56,057 nt of DNA, taken from NCBI GenBank assembly GCA_003963115.1, contig RXJQ01000019.1, positions 1 through 56,057 on the forward strand. The letters run 5' to 3'. Position 1 is the stretch's first letter. Every line of letters begins with the position of its first letter. The notes beneath the pieces were generated by a model. It had not been told where the DNA came from. It worked only from the letters and a program-made list of their open reading frames with translations, and ran no database searches. A program made the translations under genes and the position numbers. Positions 1 to 8,030 of this stretch are shown here, in pieces. The DNA is from Burkholderiales bacterium. GTDB lineage: Bacteria > Pseudomonadota > Gammaproteobacteria > Burkholderiales > Burkholderiaceae_C.

Positions 1-828
1 GCTGGGCGTGTAAGTCCAGGTGCCATCTTCATTGACGACCACGGTGCCATGCTGCGGGTCAGTTCCCTTGGCATAGGTCAGCGGGTCGCCATCGGGGTCA
101 GTGGCCTTGACTTGCCCGGAGACGGGCTTGTCTTCGTCGGTGGTCACGACGTAGTGACCGGTGACCGGGTCGAAGTTGGGGCTGTTGGGGTCATCGATCT
201 TGGGCGGATCGTTGACCGGCAACACACCGATCTCGATGGTCGCCGTGGCTGTGCCGCCATGGCCGTCCGACACAGTAACGGTGAACGAATCCGCGCCGTT
301 GTAATCCTTGCTGGGCGTGTAAGTCCAGGTGCCGTCTGCGTTGACTGTCACCGTGCCGTGTTGTGGGTCGGAGCCCTTGGCATAGGTCAGCGGGTCGCCA
401 TCGGGGTCCGTGGCCTTGACCTGGCCAGAGACGGGTTTGTCTTCCTCGGTGAGCACGTTGTAGTGCCCGGTATTCGGGTCCAGATTGCCCGGGTCATCGA
501 TCTGGGGGGGATCGTTGACGGGGGTGATGCCAATCGAAATGGTGGACGTGGCCGTGCCGCCCTTGCCGTCTGAGACGGTGACGGTGAACGAATCCGAGCC
601 GTTGTAGTTCGTGCTGGGTGTGTAGGTCCAATTGCCGTATTTGTCGACTGTGACCGTTCCATGCTGCGGGTCCGAACCCTTTGCATAGGTCAGCGGGTCA
701 CCATCGGGGTCGGTGGCTTTGACCTGACCTGAGACCGCCTTGTCCTCGTCGGTGGTCAACTGATAGTTGTGCGTCTTGGGGTCGAAATTCGGGTTTCCCG
801 GATCGTTGATGACCGGCGCATGGTTGAC
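1..828 (-). repeat. Tandem ~300-bp coding repeats of the adhesin
   Basis: Three consecutive units are visible, each beginning at a VN-(H/D)-(A/P)-P motif: 828-520 (309 bp), 519-217 (303 bp) and 216-1 (partial). The central block coding for VSGQVKATDPDGDPLTYAKG is nearly identical between units, while the linker differs by a few residues. This is the usual architecture of VCBS/cadherin-like adhesins, and the near identity implies recent duplication or gene conversion. The array continues past the left edge. Confidence 0.9.
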
Positions 829-1338
829 CGCATCCGTCGTGCTTGCAGGCAGGCCCGCAGCGCTGAACTGGCCCGTGGCCGCACGGTCCGGCGTGCTGTA
901 TTCGAACTCCTGAGGCGTGACTGTCTCGATCACACGGTCCACGCGCAGCCCCAGCGACATCGCGCCACCGGCACCGCCTGTCAGGCCAGCCGCGGCGGCT
1001 GCATCTTCATCACCACGGTCCACCGCATTGATGACATCGTCCAGGCTCTTGTCCTTGGCCTGGTCCGTGTCATGCGCATGTGCATGTGCATGCTTCTTGT
1101 CTCCTGCCTTGTCATTCATCTGGGCCAGCGCCAGTTCCATGTCACGCGGCATCCAGGCCTTGCCGTCCGCATCGGTGATCTCCAGCTTGGCATCCTGCCC
1201 AGCAAGGATCACATCACCCGGTTGAATCAGGTCACCTTCTTGAAGTGGCCGAGCGTTCTTTTCGCCGGCCGGGATGACGTTCGCACGTCCTTGAAGACTG
1301 GAGACAACACCGCCTGGAACTTGCGCGGATTGGGGCAT
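1..1338 (-). CDS. LapA-like giant adhesin, N-terminal part (runs off left edge)
   Basis: The reading frame opens at an ATG at 1338 (GAGAGG ribosome site just upstream) and is still open at base 1. The first ~130 residues resemble the retention module of LapA-type adhesins: MPQSAQVPGGVVSSLQG, then EGDLIQPGDVILAG. A HAHAHAH run lies at residues 83-89, and a run of five alanines plus Gly (113-118) fits the di-alanine site cut by the LapG protease. From about residue 171 it becomes tandem ~100-residue Ig/cadherin-like repeats with DEDKPVSGQVKATDPDGDPL and DSFTVTVSDG signatures. Known for the family: such proteins are exported by type I secretion and held in the outer membrane until LapG releases them under c-di-GMP/LapD control. 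The ATPase and membrane-fusion genes lie directly upstream in the same orientation. LapD and LapG are not in the window. The size and C-terminal secretion signal cannot be seen. Confidence 0.88.
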   Translation of the reverse strand, partial: MPQSAQVPGGVVSSLQGRANVIPAGEKNARPLQEGDLIQPGDVILAGQDAKLEITDADGKAWMPRDMELALAQMNDKAGDKKHAHAHAHDTDQAKDKSLDDVINAVDRGDEDAAAAAGLTGGAGGAMSLGLRVDRVIETVTPQEFEYSTPDRAATGQFSAAGLPASTTDAVNHAPVINDPGNPNFDPKTHNYQLTTDEDKAVSGQVKATDPDGDPLTYAKGSDPQHGTVTVDKYGNWTYTPSTNYNGSDSFTVTVSDGKGGTATSTISIGITPVNDPPQIDDPGNLDPNTGHYNVLTEEDKPVSGQVKATDPDGDPLTYAKGSDPQHGTVTVNADGTWTYTPSKDYNGADSFTVTVSDGHGGTATATIEIGVLPVNDPPKIDDPNSPNFDPVTGHYVVTTDEDKPVSGQVKATDPDGDPLTYAKGTDPQHGTVVVNEDGTWTYTPS

Positions 1339-1648
1339 GACGAGACCTCTCTAAACGTAACAACGCTGTTGAAGCGAGGATAGCGACGAGGTCCTGCGCA
1401 AGGGGGATCAGCGCGATCCAGGTGTGTGAACAATTGCGGCAATGCGCCGATTAATTCGAGGCTTTAGCGCTGCGCTTATCAGGGTTGGACTGTGTTGTCG
1501 AGGCCTTGCCACCAAGTGAAACGGGCCAGGCCTCGTCAACATCGGCTTGTTGACGGGTCTGGCCCGTTTGCTGAGGCCTGCGTCACGCCATGGCGCGCAT
1601 CGGTGAACTTAAGGTTGCGCTGAAAGGAAGTCGGACGCGGTGCCCCGA
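1339..1648. other. Intergenic region between the membrane-fusion and adhesin genes
   Basis: This 310-bp stretch holds no credible coding frame. Its main feature is a long inverted repeat at 1519-1569, described separately. The adhesin ribosome site lies next to the start at 1338. I could not identify a convincing -35/-10 pair for the adhesin, so whether it is read from its own promoter or through the hairpin is open. Confidence 0.6.
1519..1569. repeat. 51-nt inverted repeat (strong hairpin) between lapC and the adhesin
   Basis: Arm 1519-1541 pairs with 1548-1569 around a 6-nt loop (TCGGCT). The outer 11 bp (AAACGGGCCAG) and inner 8 bp (CGTCAACA) pair perfectly, with a small mismatch and bulge between. 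Read from either strand the far arm ends in CCCGTTT, so a weak bidirectional terminator or attenuator is possible. The position fits partial termination between the transporter genes and the huge adhesin gene. Confidence 0.7.
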
Positions 1649-3091
1649 TCAGCGTTCGCGCAAGGCATAGGCATGTGCTTTGAGCACGGGCTTGAGCAGG
1701 TAAGACAGCACGGTCTTCTTGCCTGTGAGGATGTCGACCTCGGCCGTCATGCCCGGGATGATGGGCATCTTCTCGTTGAAGTTGGGCTGCTTGGTCCGCA
1801 CCCGCACGACATAGAAGGTGTTGTTGCCCTTCTCGTCGGTCACGGTGTCGGGGCTGATGTTCTCCACCACGGCATCGAGCCCGCCATAGATCGAGAAGTC
1901 ATAGGCCGTGAACTTGACGGTTGCAGCCTGGCCTGGGTGGATGAAGGCGATGTCACGCGGCTGGACCTTGGCCTCCAGCACCAGGGCGTCGTCCAAGGGC
2001 ACGATCTCGACGATGTCCTTGCCCGGCGTGACCACACCGCCCACCGTGTTGGCCAGCAGGCGCTGGACCCGGCCACGCACTGGCGATTTCACCTGCGACT
2101 TGTCCACCTTGTCGGCCAGGGCCACGGCGCCTTCGTTCAAGGCATTGAGCTTGCCCAGCACTTCCGACAGATCCTTGCGGATGTCGTTGCGGAAGGACAG
2201 GTCGGTCTCCTGGATCTTGCGGGTCGCTTCGGCGATGGCCGCCTTGGCGCGCGAAGCCTGTGCACTGGCCTGCTCCTTGTCGCCACGTGCGCGGGTCACG
2301 TCGCGTTCCAGACGCAGCACATCCACTTCAGAGACGGCGCCTGTGGCCAGCAGTGGACGGGTCTTGGTCAATTCCTGTTGAGACAACTCCAGCGCGTGCT
2401 TGGCGGCATCTCGTTTGGCCTGTGCCTCGCTCAACTCCTGTTCCCGTTGCGTGAGCTGTTCCTCGCTGATGGACACCAGGGCCTTCAACTCGGAGCGTTT
2501 GGAGTCGTACAACTGCCGCTCCTCGTCGATCACACGCTGCTCTTCGGCATTGCCTTCGCGTGGGGTGGGTGGATTGAAGGCATGGCCTTCTGCCAGGGCT
2601 TTCAGGCGGGCCAGCTTGGCTCTCAGGGCGAAGGCCTGGGCCGCGCTTTCGCGCACGCCCGATGTGGCCCGTGTCTCGTCGATCTTGAGCAGCAGCTGGC
2701 CGGCTTCCACCACCTGGCCTTCTTTGACCAGGATCTCGGAGACCACGCCGCCATCCAGCGACTGCACCACCTGCAACTGCCTGGATGGGATCACCTTGGC
2801 CTCGCCCTTGGTCGCTTCATCGATCTTGGCCAGCGCGGCCCAGGTCAGCAGCAGGGCCACCAGCAACAAGGCGCTGCGCACCAGCGTCTGGGCGCGGTAG
2901 GTGTGCTCTGTGCTCATCACGGCCTGGGCGTCGAGCTCGAAGGAGCGCATGCCTGAAGCTGCTGCCATCTCGGGCGTCACACGCGGGCCTGCCAGCTTGT
3001 CGAGCACGCGGTCGCTCGCGGGCGCGATCTTGCGGCGGATGGCTTCCAGCACGCCGATGAATTTTTGTCCGGTACGGAGCAAGGCATTCAT
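1649..3091 (-). CDS. lapC: HlyD-family type I secretion membrane-fusion protein (LapC-like)
   Basis: 480 residues. A cytoplasmic N-terminus is followed by one membrane segment at about 70-87 (LVRSALLLVALLLTWAALA). Then come a biotinyl-lipoyl half (VVQSLDGGVVSEILVKEGQ), a long coiled coil with many Glu/Gln/Arg/Ala residues, and the second lipoyl half with the usual HlyD C-terminal strands, ending near LTGKKTVLSYLLKPVLKA. It links the inner-membrane ATPase to a TolC-type outer-membrane channel. It starts 18 bp after the ATPase gene and is presumably co-transcribed with it. The adhesin downstream is the obvious substrate. No TolC-like partner lies beside it; the outer membrane factor at 20.9 kb belongs with macAB. 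Confidence 0.93.
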   Translation of the reverse strand: MNALLRTGQKFIGVLEAIRRKIAPASDRVLDKLAGPRVTPEMAAASGMRSFELDAQAVMSTEHTYRAQTLVRSALLLVALLLTWAALAKIDEATKGEAKVIPSRQLQVVQSLDGGVVSEILVKEGQVVEAGQLLLKIDETRATSGVRESAAQAFALRAKLARLKALAEGHAFNPPTPREGNAEEQRVIDEERQLYDSKRSELKALVSISEEQLTQREQELSEAQAKRDAAKHALELSQQELTKTRPLLATGAVSEVDVLRLERDVTRARGDKEQASAQASRAKAAIAEATRKIQETDLSFRNDIRKDLSEVLGKLNALNEGAVALADKVDKSQVKSPVRGRVQRLLANTVGGVVTPGKDIVEIVPLDDALVLEAKVQPRDIAFIHPGQAATVKFTAYDFSIYGGLDAVVENISPDTVTDEKGNNTFYVVRVRTKQPNFNEKMPIIPGMTAEVDILTGKKTVLSYLLKPVLKAHAYALRER

Positions 3092-3109
3092 GGTGGTCTC
3101 CTTGCTTGA

Positions 3110-5359
3110 TCAGGACGCCCGCGAGATGCGGCCAGCGGCCAGCGCCTGCATGATGCGTTCGCGCGGGCCATCGGCCACGATCTTGCCCTGGTCGACCACG
3201 ATGACGCGGTCCACGAAGGACAGCATGGACGTGCGGTGCGTGACCAGCAGCACCGTCTTGCCCTCCGAGAATGCCTGCATGCGCTGCGTGACCAGCGCTT
3301 CGGTTGAGAAGTCCATGGCACTGGTCGGCTCATCGAGCAGCAAGATGGGCGCGTTGTGCAGCACGGCCCGGGCGATGCCCACGCTCTGCCGCTGCCCGCC
3401 CGAGAGCAACTCGCCACGCTCGCCCACCTGCATGTCAAAGCCTTGCGGGTGCCGGTGCACGAACTCGGTCAGCCCGGCCGTGTCGGTGGCGGTCACGATG
3501 GCGTCGTCCTGCGCGTGCGGCATGCCGAAGGTGATGTTCTCGCGCAGTGAGCCGTAGAACAGCGTCACATCCTGCGAGACGTGGGCCATGTTGCGGCGCA
3601 CGTCGGCCGGGTCGAGCTGGCGCATGTCGATGCCATCGAGCAGCACGGCGCCCTGTGTGGGCTGGTACAGACCCAGCACGAGCTTTTGCAATGTGGTCTT
3701 GCCCGAGCCCACCTTGCCGATCAGCGCGACTTTCTCACCCGCGTTGACCTTGAAGCTGATGTTGTCGAGCGCCGCATCTTGCCGGCCCGGGTAGGCAAAG
3801 GACACGTGGCGGAACTCGATCTCGCCTTTGAGTTCCTTGCGCTGGATGAAGGTCGTGCCTGCGGGCCGCTCCACCGGCTGCGCCATGATCTTGTCGAGCG
3901 ACTCCATGGCCGTGCGGGCGCCCTGGTACTGCATCAACAGGCCCACGATCTGGCCGGCAGGGGCCAGCGCGCGGCCCGCCAGCATGGTCGAGGCGATCAG
4001 GCCGCCCATGGTCAGTTGCTTGTCGGTGATCAGGTAGACGCCAATGAGGATGATGCTCACCGACACCAGCTGTTGCAGCGTGGCCGTCGTGTACATCGCG
4101 GTGGACGACAGCCCGCGCATGCGCACGTTCAGCGCAGAGAGGAACTGGTTGGCCCGCTCCCAGCGCGACTGGATCAGGCCTTCGGCGCCTTGAGACTTGA
4201 TGGTCTCGATGCCGGTTAGGCTCTCCACCAAGGTGGCGTTGCGCTGAGCCGAGGCCTGATAGGTGCTCTGCGACAACTCATGCAGCCGATGTTGCAGCAC
4301 ATAGCCCGAGACCACGATCAGCGTGAACACCGTCAACACGGGCAGGATCAGCCAGGGCGAGATCCAGGCGATGACGATGACGAACAGCAGCGCGAAGGGC
4401 AGGTCGATCAGTGCCGTGACCGTGCTCGAGGCGATGAAGTCGCGCACCTGCTCGAAGCCACGCAGGTTGGCTGCAAACGAACCCACCGAATGCGGGCGGT
4501 TCTCCAGCCGCATGCCCAGCACGCGCTCCATCAGCGAGGCCGAGATCTGCACGTCGATGCGCGCACTGGCCTCGTCCACGAAATGGCTGCGAAGCAGGCG
4601 CATGAACAGGTCGCCGCCAAAGACCATGGCCACGCCCACAGCCAGCACCCACAATGTCTCGGTGGCGTGGTTGGGCACGACACGGTCGTACACATTCATC
4701 GAGAAGATCGGGAAAGCCAGCGCGAAGAGGTTGACCAGCAGCGCCGCCCACAACACGTCGCGGTAGACGAAGCGCTGCGCCATGACCGGGCCCCAGAACC
4801 AGTGGCTGGCGCGGGTGGCGCGGATTTCTGGCGTGCGCGCATCGAACTTGAAATGCGGGCGGGCGAACAGCACCACGCCGCTGTAGCGGGCCTCCAGCTC
4901 GGCCGTGCTCATCGTGATGGCGCCTTGCCCGGTTTCGGGCAGCAGCACGCGCCACTGACCCTTGTCTCGCCCCAGCAGCACGCAGGCCTGGTCGCCATGC
5001 AGGATGAGGATGGCGGGGAGGGTGAGGTCGTCGATGCGGGCCAGCGTGAGGCGTTGCAGTTTGGTGGCCAGACCAGCCCGGGCGGCGGCGCGCTCAGCCA
5101 GCGCCAGGGGCAGGGCACCTTTGTCCAGCGGCAGACCAGCGGTCAGCGACGCGCGCGAGGCCGCCACGCCATGCAGGCGGCAGACCTCGACCAGGCAGTC
5201 CAGCAGCGGATCGGGTGCGATCAGGTCTTCGCGCAGCCTGGGCCCGGCGGCCTGTGGCGCTTCGGCCTGCGCAGATGAAGCAGGCGGCGAACTCGGGTTG
5301 GCGGTGTCCAGCGTGGCGGTCATGAATGCGGTCGTGTGGCTTGTTCCCGCACGAGACAT
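3110..5359 (-). CDS. lapB: Type I secretion permease/ATPase (LapB-like)
   Basis: 749 residues from the first ATG; a second ATG at 5323 (MTATLDTANPSS) is equally possible because neither has a clear ribosome site. An N-terminal C39-like domain (CLVEVCRLHGVAASRASL) lacks the usual catalytic Cys context, as in the C39-like domains of RTX and LapB exporters that bind but do not cut substrate. A six-helix ABC membrane domain follows. The nucleotide-binding domain has Walker A GKVGSGKTTLQ, signature LLSGGQRQS, Walker B ILLLDEPTSAMD and H-loop VTHRTS. It energises export of the adhesin encoded two genes downstream. The Nudix gene ends 21 bp before this start, so a longer upstream operon is possible. 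Confidence 0.93.
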   Translation of the reverse strand: MSRAGTSHTTAFMTATLDTANPSSPPASSAQAEAPQAAGPRLREDLIAPDPLLDCLVEVCRLHGVAASRASLTAGLPLDKGALPLALAERAAARAGLATKLQRLTLARIDDLTLPAILILHGDQACVLLGRDKGQWRVLLPETGQGAITMSTAELEARYSGVVLFARPHFKFDARTPEIRATRASHWFWGPVMAQRFVYRDVLWAALLVNLFALAFPIFSMNVYDRVVPNHATETLWVLAVGVAMVFGGDLFMRLLRSHFVDEASARIDVQISASLMERVLGMRLENRPHSVGSFAANLRGFEQVRDFIASSTVTALIDLPFALLFVIVIAWISPWLILPVLTVFTLIVVSGYVLQHRLHELSQSTYQASAQRNATLVESLTGIETIKSQGAEGLIQSRWERANQFLSALNVRMRGLSSTAMYTTATLQQLVSVSIILIGVYLITDKQLTMGGLIASTMLAGRALAPAGQIVGLLMQYQGARTAMESLDKIMAQPVERPAGTTFIQRKELKGEIEFRHVSFAYPGRQDAALDNISFKVNAGEKVALIGKVGSGKTTLQKLVLGLYQPTQGAVLLDGIDMRQLDPADVRRNMAHVSQDVTLFYGSLRENITFGMPHAQDDAIVTATDTAGLTEFVHRHPQGFDMQVGERGELLSGGQRQSVGIARAVLHNAPILLLDEPTSAMDFSTEALVTQRMQAFSEGKTVLLVTHRTSMLSFVDRVIVVDQGKIVADGPRERIMQALAAGRISRAS

Positions 5360-5380
5360 CAGGCGTCAGCGCAGGTTGGA

Positions 5381-5926
5381 TCAGCGTATATCGGCACAAT
5401 GCACGCCGAATTGACCCTCGACGCGGTCGGCGAAGAAGCGCTCCAAGGTCATGCGAACGGTGCGGAAAGCCAGGTCGTCCCAGGGGATTTCGTGCTGAAG
5501 GAAGAGCCGGGCCTCCATGGTCTCGGGCCCGGGGTTGAATTCGGTGTCCAGCAGGCGGGCACGGTAGAACAGGTGGACCTGACCCGCGCTGACCACGTTG
5601 AGCACGCAGTACAGGCCCTGCATCTCGATGTGGGCGCCTGCCTCTTCATCGGTCTCGCGCGCGGCACCTTCCTCGGTGGTTTCACCCAGCTCCATGAAGC
5701 CGGCGGGCAGCGTCCAGAAGCCCTTGCGAGGCTCGATGTTGCGCTTGCAAAGCAGCACCTGCTCGCCCCAGACGGGCAGCGTGCCGACCACGTTCAGCGG
5801 GTTGACATAATGGATGTGCCCGCAGGCGGGGCACACGGCGCGCTCCCGGTTATCGTCCTCGGGCACCTTGTGCTCGACCGGCGTGCCGCAGACCTGGCAG
5901 TGCTCGATTCGGCGTGAAAACAGCAT
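5381..5926 (-). CDS. Nudix hydrolase with N-terminal zinc ribbon
   Basis: 181 residues. Two CxxC pairs near residues 10-13 and 32-35 (CQVCG, CPACG) form a zinc ribbon. The Nudix box runs from GFMELGE through AARETDEEAG and fits GX5EX7REUXEEXGU. These proteins hydrolyse nucleoside-diphosphate derivatives; an N-terminal zinc ribbon occurs in NADH pyrophosphatase (NudC) and several ADP-ribose or nucleotide hydrolases. This protein is shorter than NudC and lacks its N-terminal domain, so the substrate is not assignable. It lies between ubiC and the type I secretion genes on the same strand. Confidence 0.88.
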   Translation of the reverse strand: MLFSRRIEHCQVCGTPVEHKVPEDDNRERAVCPACGHIHYVNPLNVVGTLPVWGEQVLLCKRNIEPRKGFWTLPAGFMELGETTEEGAARETDEEAGAHIEMQGLYCVLNVVSAGQVHLFYRARLLDTEFNPGPETMEARLFLQHEIPWDDLAFRTVRMTLERFFADRVEGQFGVHCADIR

Positions 5927-5994
5927 GCCCGCAGTTTAGGGCATCACAACCCCCGGGCTGTGGCTGCCTTTTCACACCCAAGCCCTGGAGATGC

Positions 5995-6588
5995 TCAGCG
6001 CCGCTTCGGCCCAGCAGGTAGGAACGTCACCCAGGGCGCAAAGCTCTCCAGCACCTGCAGCGGATGCCCCCGGTGCCAGAACACGGAGCGGCGTGCCCAG
6101 ATCGGCGCCGGGCTGTCAGGCTCATGCTCGAGCCGGGACCACTGACGAGCCAGATGGCAGCGCTCGGGCGACTTCGGTGCGAAGGCCTGCGCCACCAAGG
6201 GGTCGCGCAAGACCTGCCGATGCTCGAACAGCAGCTCGGCCAGCGGCCGCGTTCCCAGGCCCTTGATGGCTCGCCAAGGCCCTTTGACGGCTTGCAGGGA
6301 CGTGCTGCTGCGCGCCCAGACGGCTGGGCGCCCATCGATGCGCAGGACGACTTCGCGGACATAGCCCTGTCGACAGCCCAGCGCGGCCTGTTCCTGCGGC
6401 CACAGCGTGCAGCGGCCCTGGCTGATCACCTGTACCTTGACCTGGCCATGCAGTCGCAGTCGTGCTGTCAGCGAGCCAGGCGCAGACAGCCACTGGCGCA
6501 AGCGAGGTGACACGGCCCGACGTCGGCCAAGGGCCACGCCGGCTCGAGCGGCGTGAGGGCGGGGTACGGCAAGGAGGCGAGGTAGCAT
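5995..6588 (-). CDS. ubiC: Chorismate--pyruvate lyase
   Basis: Starting at the ATG at 6588 gives 197 residues, the normal size for UbiC. An upstream in-frame start at 6675 would overlap pgeF and adds unconserved sequence. Family signatures are WLSAPGSLTARL near the N-terminus, the central GYVREVVLRIDG, and the C-terminal WARRSVFWHRGHPLQVLESF block carrying the conserved Glu. The enzyme converts chorismate to 4-hydroxybenzoate and pyruvate, the first step committed to ubiquinone. It is divergent from pgeF with about 53 bp between the starts, so promoters must be compact. Confidence 0.85.
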   Translation of the reverse strand: MLPRLLAVPRPHAARAGVALGRRRAVSPRLRQWLSAPGSLTARLRLHGQVKVQVISQGRCTLWPQEQAALGCRQGYVREVVLRIDGRPAVWARSSTSLQAVKGPWRAIKGLGTRPLAELLFEHRQVLRDPLVAQAFAPKSPERCHLARQWSRLEHEPDSPAPIWARRSVFWHRGHPLQVLESFAPWVTFLPAGPKRR

Positions 6589-6641
6589 CGGGGCGGGATC
6601 ATAGCGGCCCCTGAGCCGGCGCCCGCATTTCACCATCGCGC

Positions 6642-7517
6642 ATGACATCTCCTCATTCCCCGCAGATCCTGCCATCAGGCTGGATGGACCTCGAGCTTGG
6701 CGACGCGCTGCGTGGCCGTGTGGGTGCCTTGATGAGTGCCCGGGGTGGCGGCATCAGCCAGGGGCCTTATGCCCACTGCAACCTGGGCGACCACGTTCAG
6801 GATGACCCCCAAGCCGTGTCTCACAACCGCGCTGTATTTGCGCGCCACATGCAGGCCAGGCAGATCTGGATGACCCAGGTGCACGGCAACCGCGTGATCC
6901 GGCTTTCTCATTCAGACCTCCCACCTGCCAGCGCAGATGGCGCACCGACGCCTGCACCGCAACCCCAGGCCGATGGCGCCATCACCACGGAGCCTGGCCT
7001 GGGCTGCACGGTGATGGTGGCCGATTGCCTGCCCATCCTCCTGGCCGCGCCCGAGGGGAGGGGCGTGGGCGCATTGCACGCCGGCTGGCGTGGTCTGGCC
7101 GGCGTGGGTGAGATGGGTGGCAAGGGCATCGCCCACACGGGTGTTGAGGCGCTGTGCGAGGCGGCCTCCTGCGATCCGGCCGATCTGCTGGCCTGGCTGG
7201 GCCCCTGCATCGGACCGGCTCATTTCGAGGTGGGTGCCGACGTCCTCATCGGTTTTGGTGTCGACCCCTATGCGGACACCAGTGCCAGGCATGCGCGCTT
7301 CAGACCACGTCAAGCGCCTGATGCCAAGGCGTCGGCGCAGGCCGAGCCCAAATGGCTGGCCGATCTGCCTGGCTTGGCGACCGACCTGCTGCGCACCCGG
7401 GGTGTCCGGCAAATCCTGGGCGGCACGTGGTGCACGGTGTCGGAGGCCTCACGGTTCTTTTCGTTCCGGCGCGACCGCGTCACCGGCCGGCAGGCCGCCA
7501 GCATCTGTCTGCGCTGA
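6642..7517 (+). CDS. pgeF: Peptidoglycan editing factor PgeF (YfiH/laccase-domain family)
   Basis: 291 residues. The family's metal-site motifs are present in order: TQVHGNRV, ADCLPILLAA, LHAGWRGLAG, GPCIGPAHFEVG and the C-terminal FFSFRRDRVTGRQA. Members of this purine-nucleosidase/laccase-domain family remove wrongly incorporated Ser or Gly from peptidoglycan precursors, and several also act on adenosine and inosine. The ribosome site is weak. The 3' end overlaps the convergent small membrane protein gene by about 69 bp. Confidence 0.9.
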   Translation: MTSPHSPQILPSGWMDLELGDALRGRVGALMSARGGGISQGPYAHCNLGDHVQDDPQAVSHNRAVFARHMQARQIWMTQVHGNRVIRLSHSDLPPASADGAPTPAPQPQADGAITTEPGLGCTVMVADCLPILLAAPEGRGVGALHAGWRGLAGVGEMGGKGIAHTGVEALCEAASCDPADLLAWLGPCIGPAHFEVGADVLIGFGVDPYADTSARHARFRPRQAPDAKASAQAEPKWLADLPGLATDLLRTRGVRQILGGTWCTVSEASRFFSFRRDRVTGRQAASICLR

Positions 7518-7736
7518 TGGCGGGTGGTTCTGCTCGGCCACTTCGACGACCTCGGCCCGGCGCAAGGCCCGGCGGCGCGCCGGCGTGCCCAGCAGGTACA
7601 TCACCAGCGACAGGGGCGCCACGCCATAGAAAATGAAGGTGATGGTCGCGCCCAGCCAGGAGCCTTGCGGACTGGTGGCCTCGGCCAGCGACATCATCAA
7701 GACCACGTACATCCAGGCAATGACCACGATCCACAT
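7449..7736 (-). CDS. Small two-helix membrane protein of unknown function
   Basis: 95 residues. Two hydrophobic segments, about 2-17 (WIVVIAWMYVVLMMSL) and 28-48 (LGATITFIFYGVAPLSLVMY), are followed by a charged, Pro/Ala-rich cytoplasmic-type tail starting at TPARRRALRR. I recognise the general form of a conserved Burkholderiales inner-membrane protein but no characterised family. Its last 69 bp overlap the 3' end of pgeF on the other strand, in a region where the pgeF frame is clearly real, so the overlap is accepted rather than trimmed. Confidence 0.65.
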   Translation of the reverse strand: MWIVVIAWMYVVLMMSLAEATSPQGSWLGATITFIFYGVAPLSLVMYLLGTPARRRALRRAEVVEVAEQNHPPSAQTDAGGLPAGDAVAPERKEP

Positions 7737-7851
7737 CGAACGTTATCCCGTTGAACTGATGCCTTAGTTAGTAAAAATCCCGCAGACACCGCGGGGCAAT
7801 TTCCTCAACATCCTTGATGCGAATCGTCCTGCCCTCGGGCGCTTGTCATTG

Positions 7852-7867
7852 TGGAACAGGTCTTGCA
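7852..7867 (+). promoter_or_regulatory. Possible sigma-54 (-24/-12) element upstream of phaC
   Basis: The sequence TGGAACAGGTCTTGCA has the GG-N10-GC spacing and matches TGGCAC-N5-TTGCA at 10 of 11 fixed positions. It lies 164 bp before the phaC ATG inside a 294-bp non-coding gap. About one such match could arise by chance in a window this size. No activator site was recognised. Confidence 0.33.
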
Positions 7868-8030
7868 GAAGAACCGGCCACAACGACAGCTTGATGACCG
7901 TTGGGCCCATGTTGAAAACAAGCCAAAAGTCATCGACTGACGCGTTCCATCAAAAAACCGAGGTCAGAATACGCAACATGACGGAGGCATCATTTTTTCG
8001 GATGCCCCCTCGATTCCAAGTAGGAGACAT

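Noticed and set aside
1..828. Regularly spaced repeats considered as a CRISPR or satellite array
   Set aside because: Units are ~300 bp, in frame and code for adhesin domains.
1078..1094. Short CATGTG tandem repeat near the adhesin start, considered as a phase-variable microsatellite
   Set aside because: It is only two to three units of a hexamer coding for His-Ala; a change in unit number would keep the frame, so it is not an on/off switch.
7775..7800. CCCGC/GCGGG short hairpin upstream of phaC as a terminator
   Set aside because: A 5-bp stem with no T tract; not distinguishable from chance in this GC content.
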